Positions 31,670 through 44,500 of a stretch of DNA of 64,000 nt are shown piece by piece. The DNA is from Symsagittifera roscoffensis (Eukaryota; Xenacoelomorpha; Acoela; Convolutidae). A program made the position numbers and the translations under genes. The stretch covers positions 83,933,574 to 83,997,573 of the forward strand of contig NC_087063.1 in assembly GCF_963678635.1 (NCBI RefSeq). The letters run 5' to 3'. The notes below the pieces were generated by a model. It was given only the letters and a program-made list of their open reading frames with translations. It did not search any database and was not told the DNA's origin. How positions within the stretch are numbered: position 1 is the stretch's first letter; each line of letters begins with the position of its first letter.

Positions 31670-33375
31670 AACAGAAAATCAGTCTTACAATAAAAGTTGC
31701 TATTGCTGCCCGTGTGCTTGGTGTTATGAAAGATAGAAAAGTAAGTTCAATTAAAAGAAGCAGCAAAAATAGGAAAACCAATTTAACCAAATTGTGCGAA
31801 AACATAATCTCATTTCGCTTATGGTAAGAAAATCCAACGTTTGTTAATGGTAAGAAAAATTTCAAACACTTTTTAAACAAAAAAAATATAGACAAGAACT
31901 CAGCAGAGTTGTAGTTTTAACAAATATAGGCATTACGAGGCCAAACTGTGCACTGTATAGGCGCACAATTTTGTGTCTGTGTGTTCCTGGTCCTGGATTC
32001 AAGATACAAGGCTTTAATATTTTACAAAATGTAAGTGGATTCCACTTACAAAACTTTAGTGGATTCCGCGTAAAAATATCTAAAATGTAATCTTTATCGA
32101 CACAATGATTTTGTTGCGGATTCCACAACTAGCGAATTTAGGCAATCTTCCGGATTCCAAAAATGTAAGCGGATTTCGAAAATGTCAGTGGATTCCGCAA
32201 ATTTATGCGGATTCCGATTACAATTTGGAAATTCCGCTTACAATTTGCGGAATTCGCTTCTAAATTGTGGATTTCGCTTACAATTTGAGGATTCTACTTA
32301 CAGTTGCGGGTTTCTCGACAGCTTAAGCTAATATATTATGATTTGTTCATGGATTCCACAAATTGGTTCCGGTTTCCAATTTTTTTAAAGATAAAAATAT
32401 TAACAATAAAAATAAAAATTATGTACTATTTCGCAGTTGAAGTACGATAAACGAGCTGTTTGTGTACCTCATACACATTATCAATAGAAAAATTGTGTAA
32501 ATCTTAAGTTCTCATTTGGTTTCCCACAAAAAAGTAGGGTTATTTTCGGTCATACCTCTCCCCTCCCCCCTCCTAAATGATAAAATTATAAGAATGTACT
32601 TTTTTTGCCTGGTTTTGTTTGCCTGATTCTCCTTTAGAATGCTGGGCTAATATCCCGAGCGTTAAATCACGCTAGAAACTGGAAAAAAATGCAAACTTAA
32701 CGACCATTAAAAATGCACTTAGCATCCTTTTAATGAAATTTGTAACCGAAAAGACCCAAACGTAGAAAAGACAATGACAGAAAATCATTCGTTTTATGAA
32801 AAATATATGTTAAAACATTGGGAAACCGTGTAAGTTTGTGAAATGAAAAATGATCAAATTTTGGTTAGAAAAGTTAACATTCAGCTGATTTTCAACCACT
32901 TAATGTAGTTTTGATACCATTGTTCAAATTAATTCTAAATGTCATTATTAATGGCGTGAAAATATATAAGCTAAACAAAGTCCCATGCTAAGTACAATTT
33001 GTTTCAAAAAACTAAAAGTATCGAATGAATTTTTAGTCTGTTAACCATTTTTAGTTATGGAAGCATGTGCAGTCAATTAAAACTCGTAGCCAATTTAATG
33101 TGATCTAATGCAAAAAGAGATGTAACTGAAATCTGAATGGAAGTTTTTCTCGGAGGTAATTTTAACCTGAAACAATTTTCTTTGCCGTGGTTGAAGGAGT
33201 GAAGTTAACAAAATTAACCCCAGACTATTATAACCAATAAAACTTTTTTTGAAAAAGACTAAAACATTTCGAAGCCAAATTAAGTTTGCTCGGCAAATCC
33301 TTCAAAATCTCGGACGACGAGTTGTCTAATTTTAGTTGTTTTACAATCGCCTAACTTGCTTGCCCGGGATGACCA
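31670..33375. other. AT-rich non-coding DNA with a degenerate palindromic repeat
   Basis: No gene. The only structured part is 32030-32310, listed separately. Confidence 0.4.
32030..32310. repeat. Degenerate short repeats of GTGGATTCC/GCTTACAATTT type
   Basis: About a dozen imperfect copies of a roughly 20-25 bp unit (AATGTAAGTGGATTCCGC and its complement GCGGAATCCGCTTACAATT). The left half reads in one orientation and the right half in the other. One unit near 32030-32050, TGTAAGTGGATTCCACTTAC, is itself almost a perfect palindrome. Confidence 0.6.
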
Positions 33376-33379
33376 AAAT

Positions 33380-34256
33380 TACTAGTCATACAATTTCCAT
33401 ATATGGAAAAATGCTAGTCATACACTTTCCATGCAATTCCATACGTACAGAAAATTGCATGAAAGGTCTATGATTAGTATTTTTTTCATATATGGAAATT
33501 GTATGACTAACAATTTTTTATATATGGAAAGTGTGTGACTAGCATTTTTTCATATATGGAAATTGAAAATTTAGAAACTTTTCATATATGAAAATTTTGT
33601 GACAAGCATTTTTTAACAATTAGAAATCCAGCAAAATGAGGCAAAAAAAAATACTTTAATTTCCATCCCATACGACGAGCACTCTCTGAACAGAGAAGAA
33701 AAAACCAGAGAAAATTGATTTCTCATAGTCAATTCTCCTCACACACTGAGAAAGCAGAGCATTTCTTAATCTTATCTTAGAGGGACTCCAAAATTGATGT
33801 GCTGATTTACCTATCTACGATCTGGAGTTTTTGATTCTTTTTTTTTTTCAAATTATATATGGAAGTTATATATGGAAATTGTATGACTAGTGTTTTTTTT
33901 TAAAAAACAAAAATAAAAAAAGTCAAAGTTTTCATTTGTAGCAGCCCAAAAAACGCTTAAATGTTTTGCCAGCAGTCGAATTGATTGTTCAAAGCGTTTT
34001 TTTCACAAAAAAATTTTTTTAACAAAAAAAGCTAATCATACAATTTCCATATATGGAAATTGTATGATTAGCGTTTTTTTCATACCATTTTTTTCCTTTT
34101 TTTTTATGAAGAGATACCAGTTTGATAACAAAACAACAATAAAATACCTTTGAAAATCGATTAAACTCATTTTGCAAAAATGTATGAAAATTCTATGACT
34201 AGCATTTTTCCATAGACTAAGTGTAAGAAATTGCATTATTAGCATTTTCGGTCTAT
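33380..34256. repeat. Cluster of palindromic repeats around CATACAATTTCCATATATGG
   Basis: The motif CTAGTCATACAATTTCCATATATGG and its complement recur at about 33381, 33408 (variant), 33470-33620 (several), 33850-33895, 34031-34072 and 34185-34256, separated by AT-rich DNA. Units are often followed by ATTTTTTT. The best unit (34031-34072) is a perfect 42-bp palindrome. This is the layout of nested fold-back or MITE-like insertions. Confidence 0.65.
34031..34072. repeat. Perfect 42-bp palindrome
   Basis: GCTAATCATACAATTTCCATA is followed directly by its exact reverse complement. An A run on the left and a T run on the right extend the symmetry apart from one base. Confidence 0.95.
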
Positions 34257-34259
34257 GGA

Positions 34260-35080
34260 GGTCAACCCGGGTGTTGTCTATTTTCTTAGTCCCCCTATCT
34301 CACGTTTACTTGTGGTTCGTGTTTTTGCCAGAAAAAAAACACCAATTCTTGAGTTCCTCTTCACGTTGCGAAACTTTAGAGATGGTATTGCAAAAATATT
34401 ATGTTGCACATGCTCTTTGATATTCTATATTCAAGTAAATAGATGTTAAATTTTACACTATAGCTGACATAAAAGATACAAATTAGTATTTTTCAAGACA
34501 TTTTCAAGATCAAATTCTTATGAGAAAAAGCTTTCCGTAGTTGTTTATTAACATTTCAATTTGGAATTCAAAGAAAGCGTTTTGAAGATCATAACTTTTG
34601 GTTCTTGATTAACTTGAGGTAATAAAAATATAGAGTTTACATCCATTTATGGAAATAAAAACATTTCATAGAATCAGTCACCATATTTCTGCATGAAAAG
34701 ATTCATAAAAGTGTACTATGTGCAATCAGTTTAATAAATCACCTCCATTAAATCAGTTCAAGATCTTTCTTCTCTCTAGGCCTCGAATACTTTTGCGCGT
34801 ATTTTTGCTGCGGCGTTCACCAAAAAAAATTAATCTGACGACTTGACACACCATTTCAAACATTTTTATTCGGCATCTTTCATATTTGGCAGATGATTTC
34901 ATATTTGGAGATAAAAGTATTCTCTAAAGACTTGTTAGGCGCCAAAACGTACAAATTTTGAATTGAAATGTTTTTTTTTGGTTTCACGTTTTAATTCCAT
35001 TTTAATTCACATTTTAATTCCAACGATTAACGGGCACGTTTTGCTTCTCAAATTAAATATTAAGCGAAATTGAAAGATAA
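34260..35080. other. AT-rich non-coding DNA
   Basis: No convincing ORF. An AATAAA on the minus strand (about 34864) is a possible distal poly(A) signal for the PACC1-like gene, but the distance of over 500 nt from the stop makes it uncertain. Confidence 0.3.
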
Positions 35081-35223
35081 CAAAGGCGGATTTAGGAATA
35101 GGGTACCCATAAATCGCATCAATTTTCGGCCGACTAACCATAAACTTTTTCTAAATGTGCAGTTGGCGCTTAAAATCCCCCCCCCCCCTCCCCTCTCCGG
35201 AAAAAGTCCTAGATCAGCCCCTG
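35081..35223. mobile_element. Small hAT-like MITE remnant
   Basis: The left end CAAAGGCGGATTTAGG and right end CCTAGATCAGCCCCTG are imperfect inverted repeats of the same type as the MITE at 60799-61209. It includes a run of ten C. No matching 8-bp target duplication is visible, so ends or flanks have decayed. Confidence 0.5.
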
Positions 35224-35408
35224 AAATGTTTTTGTTTCACTGTTCTAGCTATAAACACAAGAAAAAGACAAGAGTTTAGTTTCTTCACTTAATTGTTTTG
35301 TATTTTTTCAGTGTCCATTTTCACCCGGTTTCGGATGATGAGTCATGCATGAGAGGGGGAGGCATTTCAGGTAATTGGGCGTGAACAAAAAGGTAGGCGA
35401 GCAGGGGG

Positions 35409-35531
35409 TTATTTCAGACTCTTCTTGATCTCGCCACTCCACACCAGTCGTGCATCGTCACCCCCTCTCCCCTTGATGAAGGAAGCATCCGGGGTGGGTG
35501 AGGGGGTCATATTGGCTTCCGCCACCTTCAC
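35409..35531 (-). CDS. PACC1: PACC1-like terminal exon
   Basis: Acceptor TGATTCAG|GTGAAG at 35531. 40 codons (start VKVAEANMTPSPTPDASF, end GEIKKSLK) and TAA at 35409-35411. It encodes the cytosolic tail after TM2. Phase 0 agrees with the preceding donor CCAACCCAG|GTACAT. Confidence 0.75.
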   Translation of the reverse strand: MKVAEANMTPSPTPDASFIKGRGGDDARLVWSGEIKKSLK

Positions 35532-38500
35532 CTGAATCAGACCACGAGATCACTCAAGAAATTCAATTTGTAATTCTATAATAAAATATTTTTTTTTCGA
35601 GTTGCGATCGATTCTTTTTTGATACAAAAAATAAAATGCTTGCGTTCTCATAGTTTTGAAGACTTTTTCATCCATGATAGCAAATAAACTCAAAAAATTA
35701 TTCATGGTCATCGTGTTTGAATTTGGACAGGCTTTTTTAGAATTTAACTTTTATTTTTGCAATTCTGAGAGTCCACTTATGATTCGTAGGGTCCCTTTAA
35801 AACCCCCCCCCCCCCCGCCTGTAAACTTTTTTACAATTAATTTTTGTTCATATTATTCAATTGATACAAAAATGGGTATGGTTACTAATTAGGCAATGGA
35901 GAACAAGTTTGATATTCATACATGATCTTGTAAATTTTCTGGTTACACCATAAAATTGATGTTTACATGAGGTTGGGGGGGGGGGGCAGAGGAAAAAGAG
36001 CCGATTGGCTTTAGTTTGTATGTACCTGGGTTGGTGCGGTCTGTCTTCTCTGGTTCTTGGCCCTGTTCACAAAAGCGACACACCTCTCCACCCCCAGAAG
36101 CACAGTGCACATGAGGGTGGCGAGCGACCAGTAGGACCCATTGTGGAACTTGTCTATCTTCGTCACCTGTCCCTCCCTCCAGCTGAAGGTGATCTGGGTG
36201 AAGCCTTCTTGGTCGTGTGACGCCTGCGACACCTACATCACACAAATCACACATCACACGTACAGACACCCAATTACATTTCTTACCTTCAATTGTCTAA
36301 AACCATTGCATTGACCTTCATATAATCCTCCTTCTCCTAAAACTGAACGAAAAGTTTGGCAGAAATTCACTATGCACAGGAGCGGATTTAGGGGGGGGGG
36401 ATGGGGCGGTTCGATTGGTTATGGACTAAGTATCCGAGTCAATCAGTTGAACAATTAAACAAGTCAAAGAAAAACAATAAGTTTAACATGAAAGATGGAG
36501 TCATGCTAACAATGGTCTTTATGTAGCTCTTTTCCAGTTCGTGTTTGTTGTAGTGGTCTTCCCTGGATAGCAACACCTGGTTGATGGTGTTGGAATTGAT
36601 CCAGGGGGAGGGACTGTTGAAGATGCTCTCGTCCAGATGGTCGGATACATTCTCACTTCATAAAACAGAATAAATTAATCACCGTTCTGCTAAATTTCTG
36701 ATTCATAATGCTGCCCCACCCAGAAATGCGCATTCAACTAAAAAGGTTTACAGCAATGATCTGAGATTGGCTGTTTTAATCCAAAATATCCCAGTCTGGA
36801 ATGCGGGGAAATAAGAAAAGCTGACTATGCATAGACGGGTTGGTTAGCCTTTCAGAGAAGCGAGCTAACTATTGAGTTATGATCGATGGGTATAACTCAT
36901 AGAGTAATTTCGGATAGGGTACACCGTCTGCTCGTCACGCTATCTTATTTTCGGCCGGATAGATTCGTGCAACTTCTTAGTCTAATACCGATCCTAATCT
37001 TACTCTTATACTATCTAGTCTCAGGTTGTTTAACTAGTCTCTGCTAGGCTCAATAGATCTAGGGTATACTGGTTTATTGCGGCTGCTGAAGTACTCGGGA
37101 GAGTTCAACTAATTTCTAAGTTAAATTCAAATCTCTCTGGTGCTGAAATTACAAGTAATTTCAGCACTTACAAATAAGTGGATTGTTAGTTAGATGGATC
37201 ATGATTGGTTAATATTAAATACTTTACATTGGTAAAATATCTAATTTATCCAATCATAAAATGTAGTTTAGATCAGGTTCCACCCATCCGGGTTTTACAG
37301 AGTTTTTTAGAATAGTTTTTCTGCAATTCGAAAGATGGATGATGGACGTTGGTATTTGGCGAACATCTTATTTCTTCTGGGTTTTCTTATTAGAGAAGTC
37401 CCAGATTCAATCATTGTGTCTTCTCAAGACAACGACTGGGTTTTCGCAACAAACTCAAATCTGATTTCAGAATGGTTGGCTATGTCAGGTTTTTCTGTTT
37501 CATTGGTGAGAACTTCTTTGTGTTTGACCTTGTCTGGGAATGGCGTGGAGATTGTGCGTGGAGGGGATGCCTGGTTACTCGGATCTGTACGTATACTTGA
37601 ACATCGAGGTGGTCATTGGTCTAGTTCAATGAAGTCCTTTTCTGCGAAGTCAAGTCGTACTCTAAATCCTTTGAGTTGTGATTGTGGGCGGCATATTGAT
37701 TGTAGTTGGCCATTCTTTCTCGAGTGTAGTAGGGTCGTTTTGTCTTTGGATGTTCGTCCTTGGTGTTGTATTCTGATCTATGTATTGCATAATGTAATTT
37801 ACATTTTATAAAACTTTTATTAGTTTAATATTTTTTAATTATGATTTTAGTTAGTTGTTTTCACAAAAGCTTTTTGTTTTAGTTCAGTTATTTTGAAGAG
37901 TTACTCACCCTTGAGTAGCTCTTATTAAAAATAGGAGTGTGGTCACAAAGCGTGGATGTAGCACGGTGGGTTAGGCCGGCTATAGAGCATGCTCAGGACG
38001 TCCTTCCTGGTGGGTTAGGCCAGGAGTGGGAGTATGATTGCATGCGGTTTTTGTGAGAGGTCCTGTTATGTGACAACGTTTTATGTTGGGTTTGTTGTGG
38101 TTTTTCTTATGTTTTGTTGGTTGTGTCCTTTTTTCAAAAATCAAATTGTTTGTGGTATGGGTTTGTCTTTCGACTTTTTTGTGTTTTATTATTTCTTTCT
38201 TAGACTTTATAATAGTCTTCAAAAGAATAAATTATCCAGTTTTAAACTGGGTTAATCCGGTTTGGGTACCGTTGGTTTCCTTTTCTTAGTCATGCTGTTA
38301 TGCTATGTGTTGTGGTGTTTAGTAAGCTGCATTGGTTAGTTTTGTTTAGTATATAATTCCTTTCCAACCGGGTTAAAGTAAAGTTTGAAACATGTTATCT
38401 TGTGTTAGAGTTATCGAGTGTGAAAGCTTGGAACTGAAATTCATTACTTTAAACAATTCTTCGTGGGCGAGCTGTGCGAGTTTGGATAGAATTTTTATGC

Positions 38501-41500
38501 GAGTGAATGAAAATATCAAAAGGTTAGTACTGCTTTTGCTTCTTATGAATTTACTACATAGAATTTTAATTTTACTGCTAGTTGTTGGGGGAAATTAAGT
38601 TACAAATTTTCATCATTATTAGATTTACTGCTGGTGGGGGAAAAATTTATAAATTAATTTACTGCATTGGTATTATATTTATTTAATTGTTGGTGCAAAA
38701 ATTTAATAGGGTCTTAAACAGTTTTGAAGAAGTTTGCTATTTTTTATTTTTCTTTTGTGAATTTTTCAGATGATCTAGGATGAAGGCTAAAATTCTAAAG
38801 AAAACATGGATAAAGAATGGTGAGTTTCTAATGTTTGAATTAATTAGTAATATGTATAATTCATACTTACCTGTTAGTCGTCGGGGACGAAACCGTGGGG
38901 GAAAATGTCGTGGATGAGATCTGAAGTTGTTAGTAGTTTGGCTAATATGCGGATGATATTTTTAGTTTGAAGCAGTGGCCAAAGCAATTGAAGTGCCTTA
39001 ATGGTGGTTAGTTCTTCAGTGCCAACTGCAAATTCATAAGGTGTGTTTTGGATTAGATTATATAATTTGTGGTTGAATTTAGTGTTATGGATGAATTCTA
39101 AAATGGGGATTTCTATAGGTTGTACAAACTCGTGTGGGATGAGGAAGGGTCGGGATTCTTCTGCGTTGAAGGTCTTGGTGATGGGACAAAAGATATACAT
39201 TTGGGTTATGGGATCATAATTTCGAAGAATGCCATGAAGGTTAGTATCTTTAATGCAATATGTGAAGTTAAGAAAGAATGGTGAGGTGTATTTGGAATTG
39301 ATGAATTGAAAACGATGGTGTGGTTGTCTGGAGGGAGTGTGTAGGTCAAAGTGATTTTGGATGAAACGATAATAAGTATATGTGTGTGTTTGTTTAGTGC
39401 GCAACATAATATCGTGTGAGCAGTGCAAATCTCTTTCATGTGGTGCAAGGAAACGAAAGGTTAGTGAAAATATTTGGAAGCGTTCTTTAAAACTTTCGTA
39501 GGCTTGCGTGTCTGTTAGTGCTTCTGAGATAATGTGGTCAAACTTGCGATCGAAGATATTTAGTGTAAATACATATGGTGTTTTAATGAAAAATTTCTCG
39601 GTGATTTGTGGGTTAGCGAAGCGATCGTCGTCTAAGAATTGATCTTGGTTAGTTCTGATGATGTTATGATCGTAATATTCTAGTGTATATTCATTAGCTC
39701 GGGGTGCAGTGTGTGTTTTTAGTGATTTTTTGTATCCAATGTAAGTAAATTGTCTAGGTGTTAGTGGTGTAGTGAGTCGATATAGCATGTCCTTATTTCG
39801 TTCTATATCGATATGAGTGTTAGATAAAGGTAAGCAAAGGGGATTTGTAAAATGATAATATGAGGTCCAAGGAAGGGTAGGCATTAAAACGTATTCGTCT
39901 ACAAAGTTACGTGTCTCGTTAGTGTCATGAGGGGTGTTTAAGGTGTATTGTGGAAATGAGGGTAAGGTGATAGCTAAAAATTCTTTTGTGTTAGTGTGTT
40001 GTGGATGGTTGATATATTCACGGGCTGTTCCTGGTTTCGCTGGGAAAGGATGGTTGGGGAACTTCCTTTTAAAAGTGCGGTAAGCTCTATTAGTGCTGAT
40101 AGAAGATACAGTAGTTGTGGATGATGGTGCTAATGAATCAGTATAAATTGAAGAGGGTGTAGGGGTAGGAGGATTGGATGAATCTATTGTGGATGAGATT
40201 TGGTTTATGGTTGGGGTGTCAAGGTGATAGGATTGTTGTTGTAGGGTAATGAAATTATCTAGTTCTGGGGAGATTCGGGGGGTGTCTGAAGAATGAGATG
40301 ATTGGTTTGAGTGAAGTGAGGAGTAGGTTGGAGTGACTTGGGAAGCATAAGAGGGTGTAGAATTGGTTGGGTCAGGGTTATTTGGTAGTATGGGTTGAAA
40401 AGGGGGTTGGGAAAAATTTAAGGGATTGGTGTGAAAATTATTTGATGGAGATGGTTCAGAGTCGGCAAATTCATCGGGGGTTTCAATATTCGGGTTATTG
40501 AGTTGTGAGATGGAGTATAAAACTGAGATGTGTGAATTAGTATCGGAATTCATGCCGGATGTTACATTACTGGATGGGAAATCGGGTGGCGGAAAAGCAA
40601 AAAGTGGTATTATTGGGATGGAGTGGTGAGGTTGGTTGGGTGGGAATTTGATCGGTGTAGGGATCCAAGTTGTCGGCTCATCGTGGGCTAAAAAAATTAT
40701 TATTTTGAGACTGAAAAGCGGTGGTATGGGGTTGTTCTATAATTTGTTCATAAGTATTTTCATCTTGTGAGTGGTGTGGCATTATATGTTGGATGGGACT
40801 TTGTGATATGGTTGGTCTAAAATTATTATGTGTTATGGCTAAATTTCGAAAATTACGTGGGACTAGGGATAATGGATGGTTATGTAGTAGGGGTGGTAAC
40901 TGTGGTGCTGTTGGTGTTGTGTCTGCATTGTTATGTTCTTCGTCGTATGTGTTCTGTCTTGTTGCTATTTTTGTGTTATATTCTTTTATTTGTGCGTCTA
41001 AAAGAATTTTGTTTATAGATGTAGAAAATATTCCAAAAAATCCTGCAAATAGTATGCGTGCTACACTTGCTTGTCTTTTGACTTGTGTGTGTATAGCACA
41101 TGTGTTATAGATTCCTTTTAAGAGTGAAAAAAGAAATCCAATAAAGTTAAACATTGCGTATAAAATAGTTAGTTTTTCTAAGATGTAGTAGGGCCATCCT
41201 AGAAAATCAAGAATTTCATTCTTGAGCGTAACAAAGCTAAAAATATTGATAGGTGATATATCTTGGGGACGGTATTTTTCACCGTTTAGATATATATAAT
41301 CTTTAATGTCTTTAAAATATCCGCTATAGTCTTGCGTATAGATGTCTGCAAATCCTGAGGTTTCGGCAAGTTTGCGTAAGTTTTGGTCAATTGATTGTCT
41401 TTGTATTGTGTCCATTTGTGTTAATAATTCCTGGAATTGTTGTGTTCTAATGTGATGTTGAATATCTGATTTTGAGTATATTCCTATTGATTGTAAATCT

Positions 41501-44500
41501 ATATTTGGGTTTCGAGCGATAGCGCGAATGCTTTCTGGTGAAAATTTTTTGAGTGATTGCATTAATGTGGGATATGGGGTGAGAAGGTAATATTTATCTT
41601 CATCAGGGTTTAGTTGTACTACGTTGTGGCTATTTTCTGATCCACATGGAACTGCGGTATCCCAGAAATAGGTTCTTCGTGAAAGTGTGTCAACGAAATG
41701 TACTTTATTCTTATAAAAGAAAGGGATTCTTTTATAACATCGTTTATCTTCAAAAACGTATAGTGGTGATACTTTTTTAGTACAAGTATAAAACCATAAG
41801 ATGTTTCCTTCATAGTCTAAAAAATTTGATCTATTTCCTGATAGTAAATATCCTGCGTAGGGTATTTTTAATACTGCTAGTGCAAGTGATTGTAATATTT
41901 GTGTTCTTTCTAATTCGCATAGTTGGTGTAATGTTTCTAATTCGGAGAGTGACATTTCTTGAAAAATTCGGCTAATCGTGTAGTCTAGTTTCATATCTAA
42001 GTGAATATCATAGTGGATATTACCAAAATATGTACTATTCATTAGTGATAGTTCTTGTAAACGTGTGCTTTGATCGTTTTGGGGTTTTAAATGTCCACCA
42101 GGTTGACCTGTATTCTTTTGAAAATTAACTGGTATATATGATGTTCCTTCGTTTAGGGGATGACTTGTGGCGTATGGGTCGACTTTTATTTTTCCAGTGG
42201 TCATGTCGAATCCATTTTCGTATTCAACTAATATTTCAGAGTATTGTGTTTTGTGAAGTGGGTTTCTGTATTTACATGCAAGTTCTGTTTCTTGATATAT
42301 TTGAAAACGTGTTAATTTATTTTCTATATTATGAATGTTTCGAAAATTAGAACTTATTTTTCGTAATGGATTTACTTGTTCATATGGTATTGATTGTATA
42401 AAATATTTTTCGTGAAATTTTATCATACGAGCGTGTATTTTTGCTACTTGAAATGTTGTACATGTGTCTTCGGGGAACCAAACAATTGTTGCTTGTGTTC
42501 TGGTTGTAGGGTCGCAATAACCTTGGTCGTTTTTACAAGGTAATCTAATTCCTTGATAAATCATTGTGTTGTCTGATAAATCTCGTGTGAGTTGTATTTT
42601 TTCGAGTTGTATTTTCCAATCGAAAAACATTATTTCTTGGTATCCTTTATTTTTTGTGTCTGCTTTGCAGTTTGATGGGTCATTTATACCAATGTGTGGT
42701 ATCCAGTGTTTAGTTTATCGTGCATGTCATAGGTTAATCGTCCGTGTGCGCCGTTGTATGGGTATTTTTCATCTAATTTTATATGTCCTTGATATCTTTC
42801 AAGTTCTGCTTGATGTACAGAATCTGAAAAAACTTGGAAATATACTAAATTTCTATCTGTGTTTTTATTTTTTGTGATGTTTAGTCGGAGTAACTCGTTT
42901 TTACAATCTTCGGGATTGAGATGTAAAAGTCGTTCTATATTACTCTGGTAGAATGATTCATGGTCAAGTCGGTTTTTATTTCCGTTTGAGACTTGTGAAC
43001 AATGTACTTTCTTTTCAGAAAATGTTGCTGTGAATTTATATCCTATAACTGTAGTTGCTCGGGCTTTTGAATAAAGTGTTGCTATGACATTTGTAGTTTC
43101 TATGGCTTGGGGTTCTGTTTCGCACTGTGATACTTGATTTATTGCATACTTGTGTAGTGTTTTTTGTTCGTTTTCTTCACAATCGTAATGTGTTACTAAT
43201 AAATCTTGGGGTCCTGTGCGGGGAGAAGGGTTTATGTTTTGATTTGAGATTACTAGAAAAAGGAGTTGGAGAAAAATTAATAATTTTAGAATATACATGT
43301 GTATGATAATCCTGAGTATGGGTTATAAAATGTGATGTAACCAATTGTTTTTTTGGTATATCTGTCGTATTTATATATTACTTCAGTGGTTATAAATGGT
43401 GGTGGTAGTGATTGAGCTGTTATGTTTGGTGGGTTTAATGGGTAGGGATGTTGAGTAATGTTGTTTAATTTAACTGTGATTTCAAACTTTAATTGTAAAC
43501 TGTTTTGTTAAAGTATTTGGATATTGTGATCACGGATATCGTCGTGAATGTCTGGTCGGTATTGTAATCTATTAAGTGCCCAGTTGTGGAGGCGATTACT
43601 TTCTAGATGTTGTCCAAATAATGGTGGAGGGGCTGTAAATGTATTCCAATCTAGTCTTAAAGGGATATTTGTTGATGATTGTTCTCGATATCTGGCGTCG
43701 AGATTATTTGGAAAATTTAAGTTAAAAGGTGGTGGTGAAATCTGGCTTATTGATGGTGTTGATGGTAGTGATAATGTTTCTGGTAGTGATGAGGATGTTG
43801 TTGTATCCGTAGAAATATCTATTGGATCATTGACTAAATTTAATTCACCTTGTGTAAATGAATGTGTTGTCCAATATGGTAGTCGTGATGCCTGGTTTGG
43901 GGGGTTAAAGGGATTTTCACGTATTTGTTCAGATGTTGGTGTTGAACCTAAGTAATCTGATGATAGGCTTGAGGTGCTACGTTGTGAAAGAAGCGTAGGG
44001 GTTTCTGGTAATATACCAATGGGGTTTTCTGGAGTGTTTTGTGATGGGGATTGAGGTATATCAAAATGAACTCGGGGAGTTAGAAAATTCCTGTTTCGTC
44101 GAGGATGTATAATTTGTCTATTTATTTCGACTGTATTTTGGTTTTGACTAGGATTTCTTATTCTACTTAATTCATGTGGTAGTGTTGGGTATAAGTTATA
44201 TGTTGGTTCGCTTAGAGGTGCTTGTCGTTGAACTGGTTCTAGTGGTTCTGATAAACGAGCGTGTCGTTCTTCAAAAGTGTATGGGTTATCTTGAAAGGAA
44301 ATTCGTGTAGATGTTTGAGGATTATTGGTAGTTGAAGGTGTTGTTGGGTTATCTTGGGATGATGTCGGTGAAGACTGACTTGGTGACTTTTGGGTAGCAA
44401 TTTTTGATAGCTTTTTGGTCTATTCTTTTAGTGAAAAAGTTAATGTTTATTAAAGTATTCTTCTAAGAAAAGAATTAGGAGGATTGTTGCTAGAGCGAAT

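Noticed and set aside
35170..35190. Poly-C and poly-G runs (also near 35805, 35976, 36396) considered as assembly gaps or special signals
   Set aside because: At least two lie inside MITE copies and the rest resemble them; homopolymer length may be inaccurate, but no further meaning is supported.
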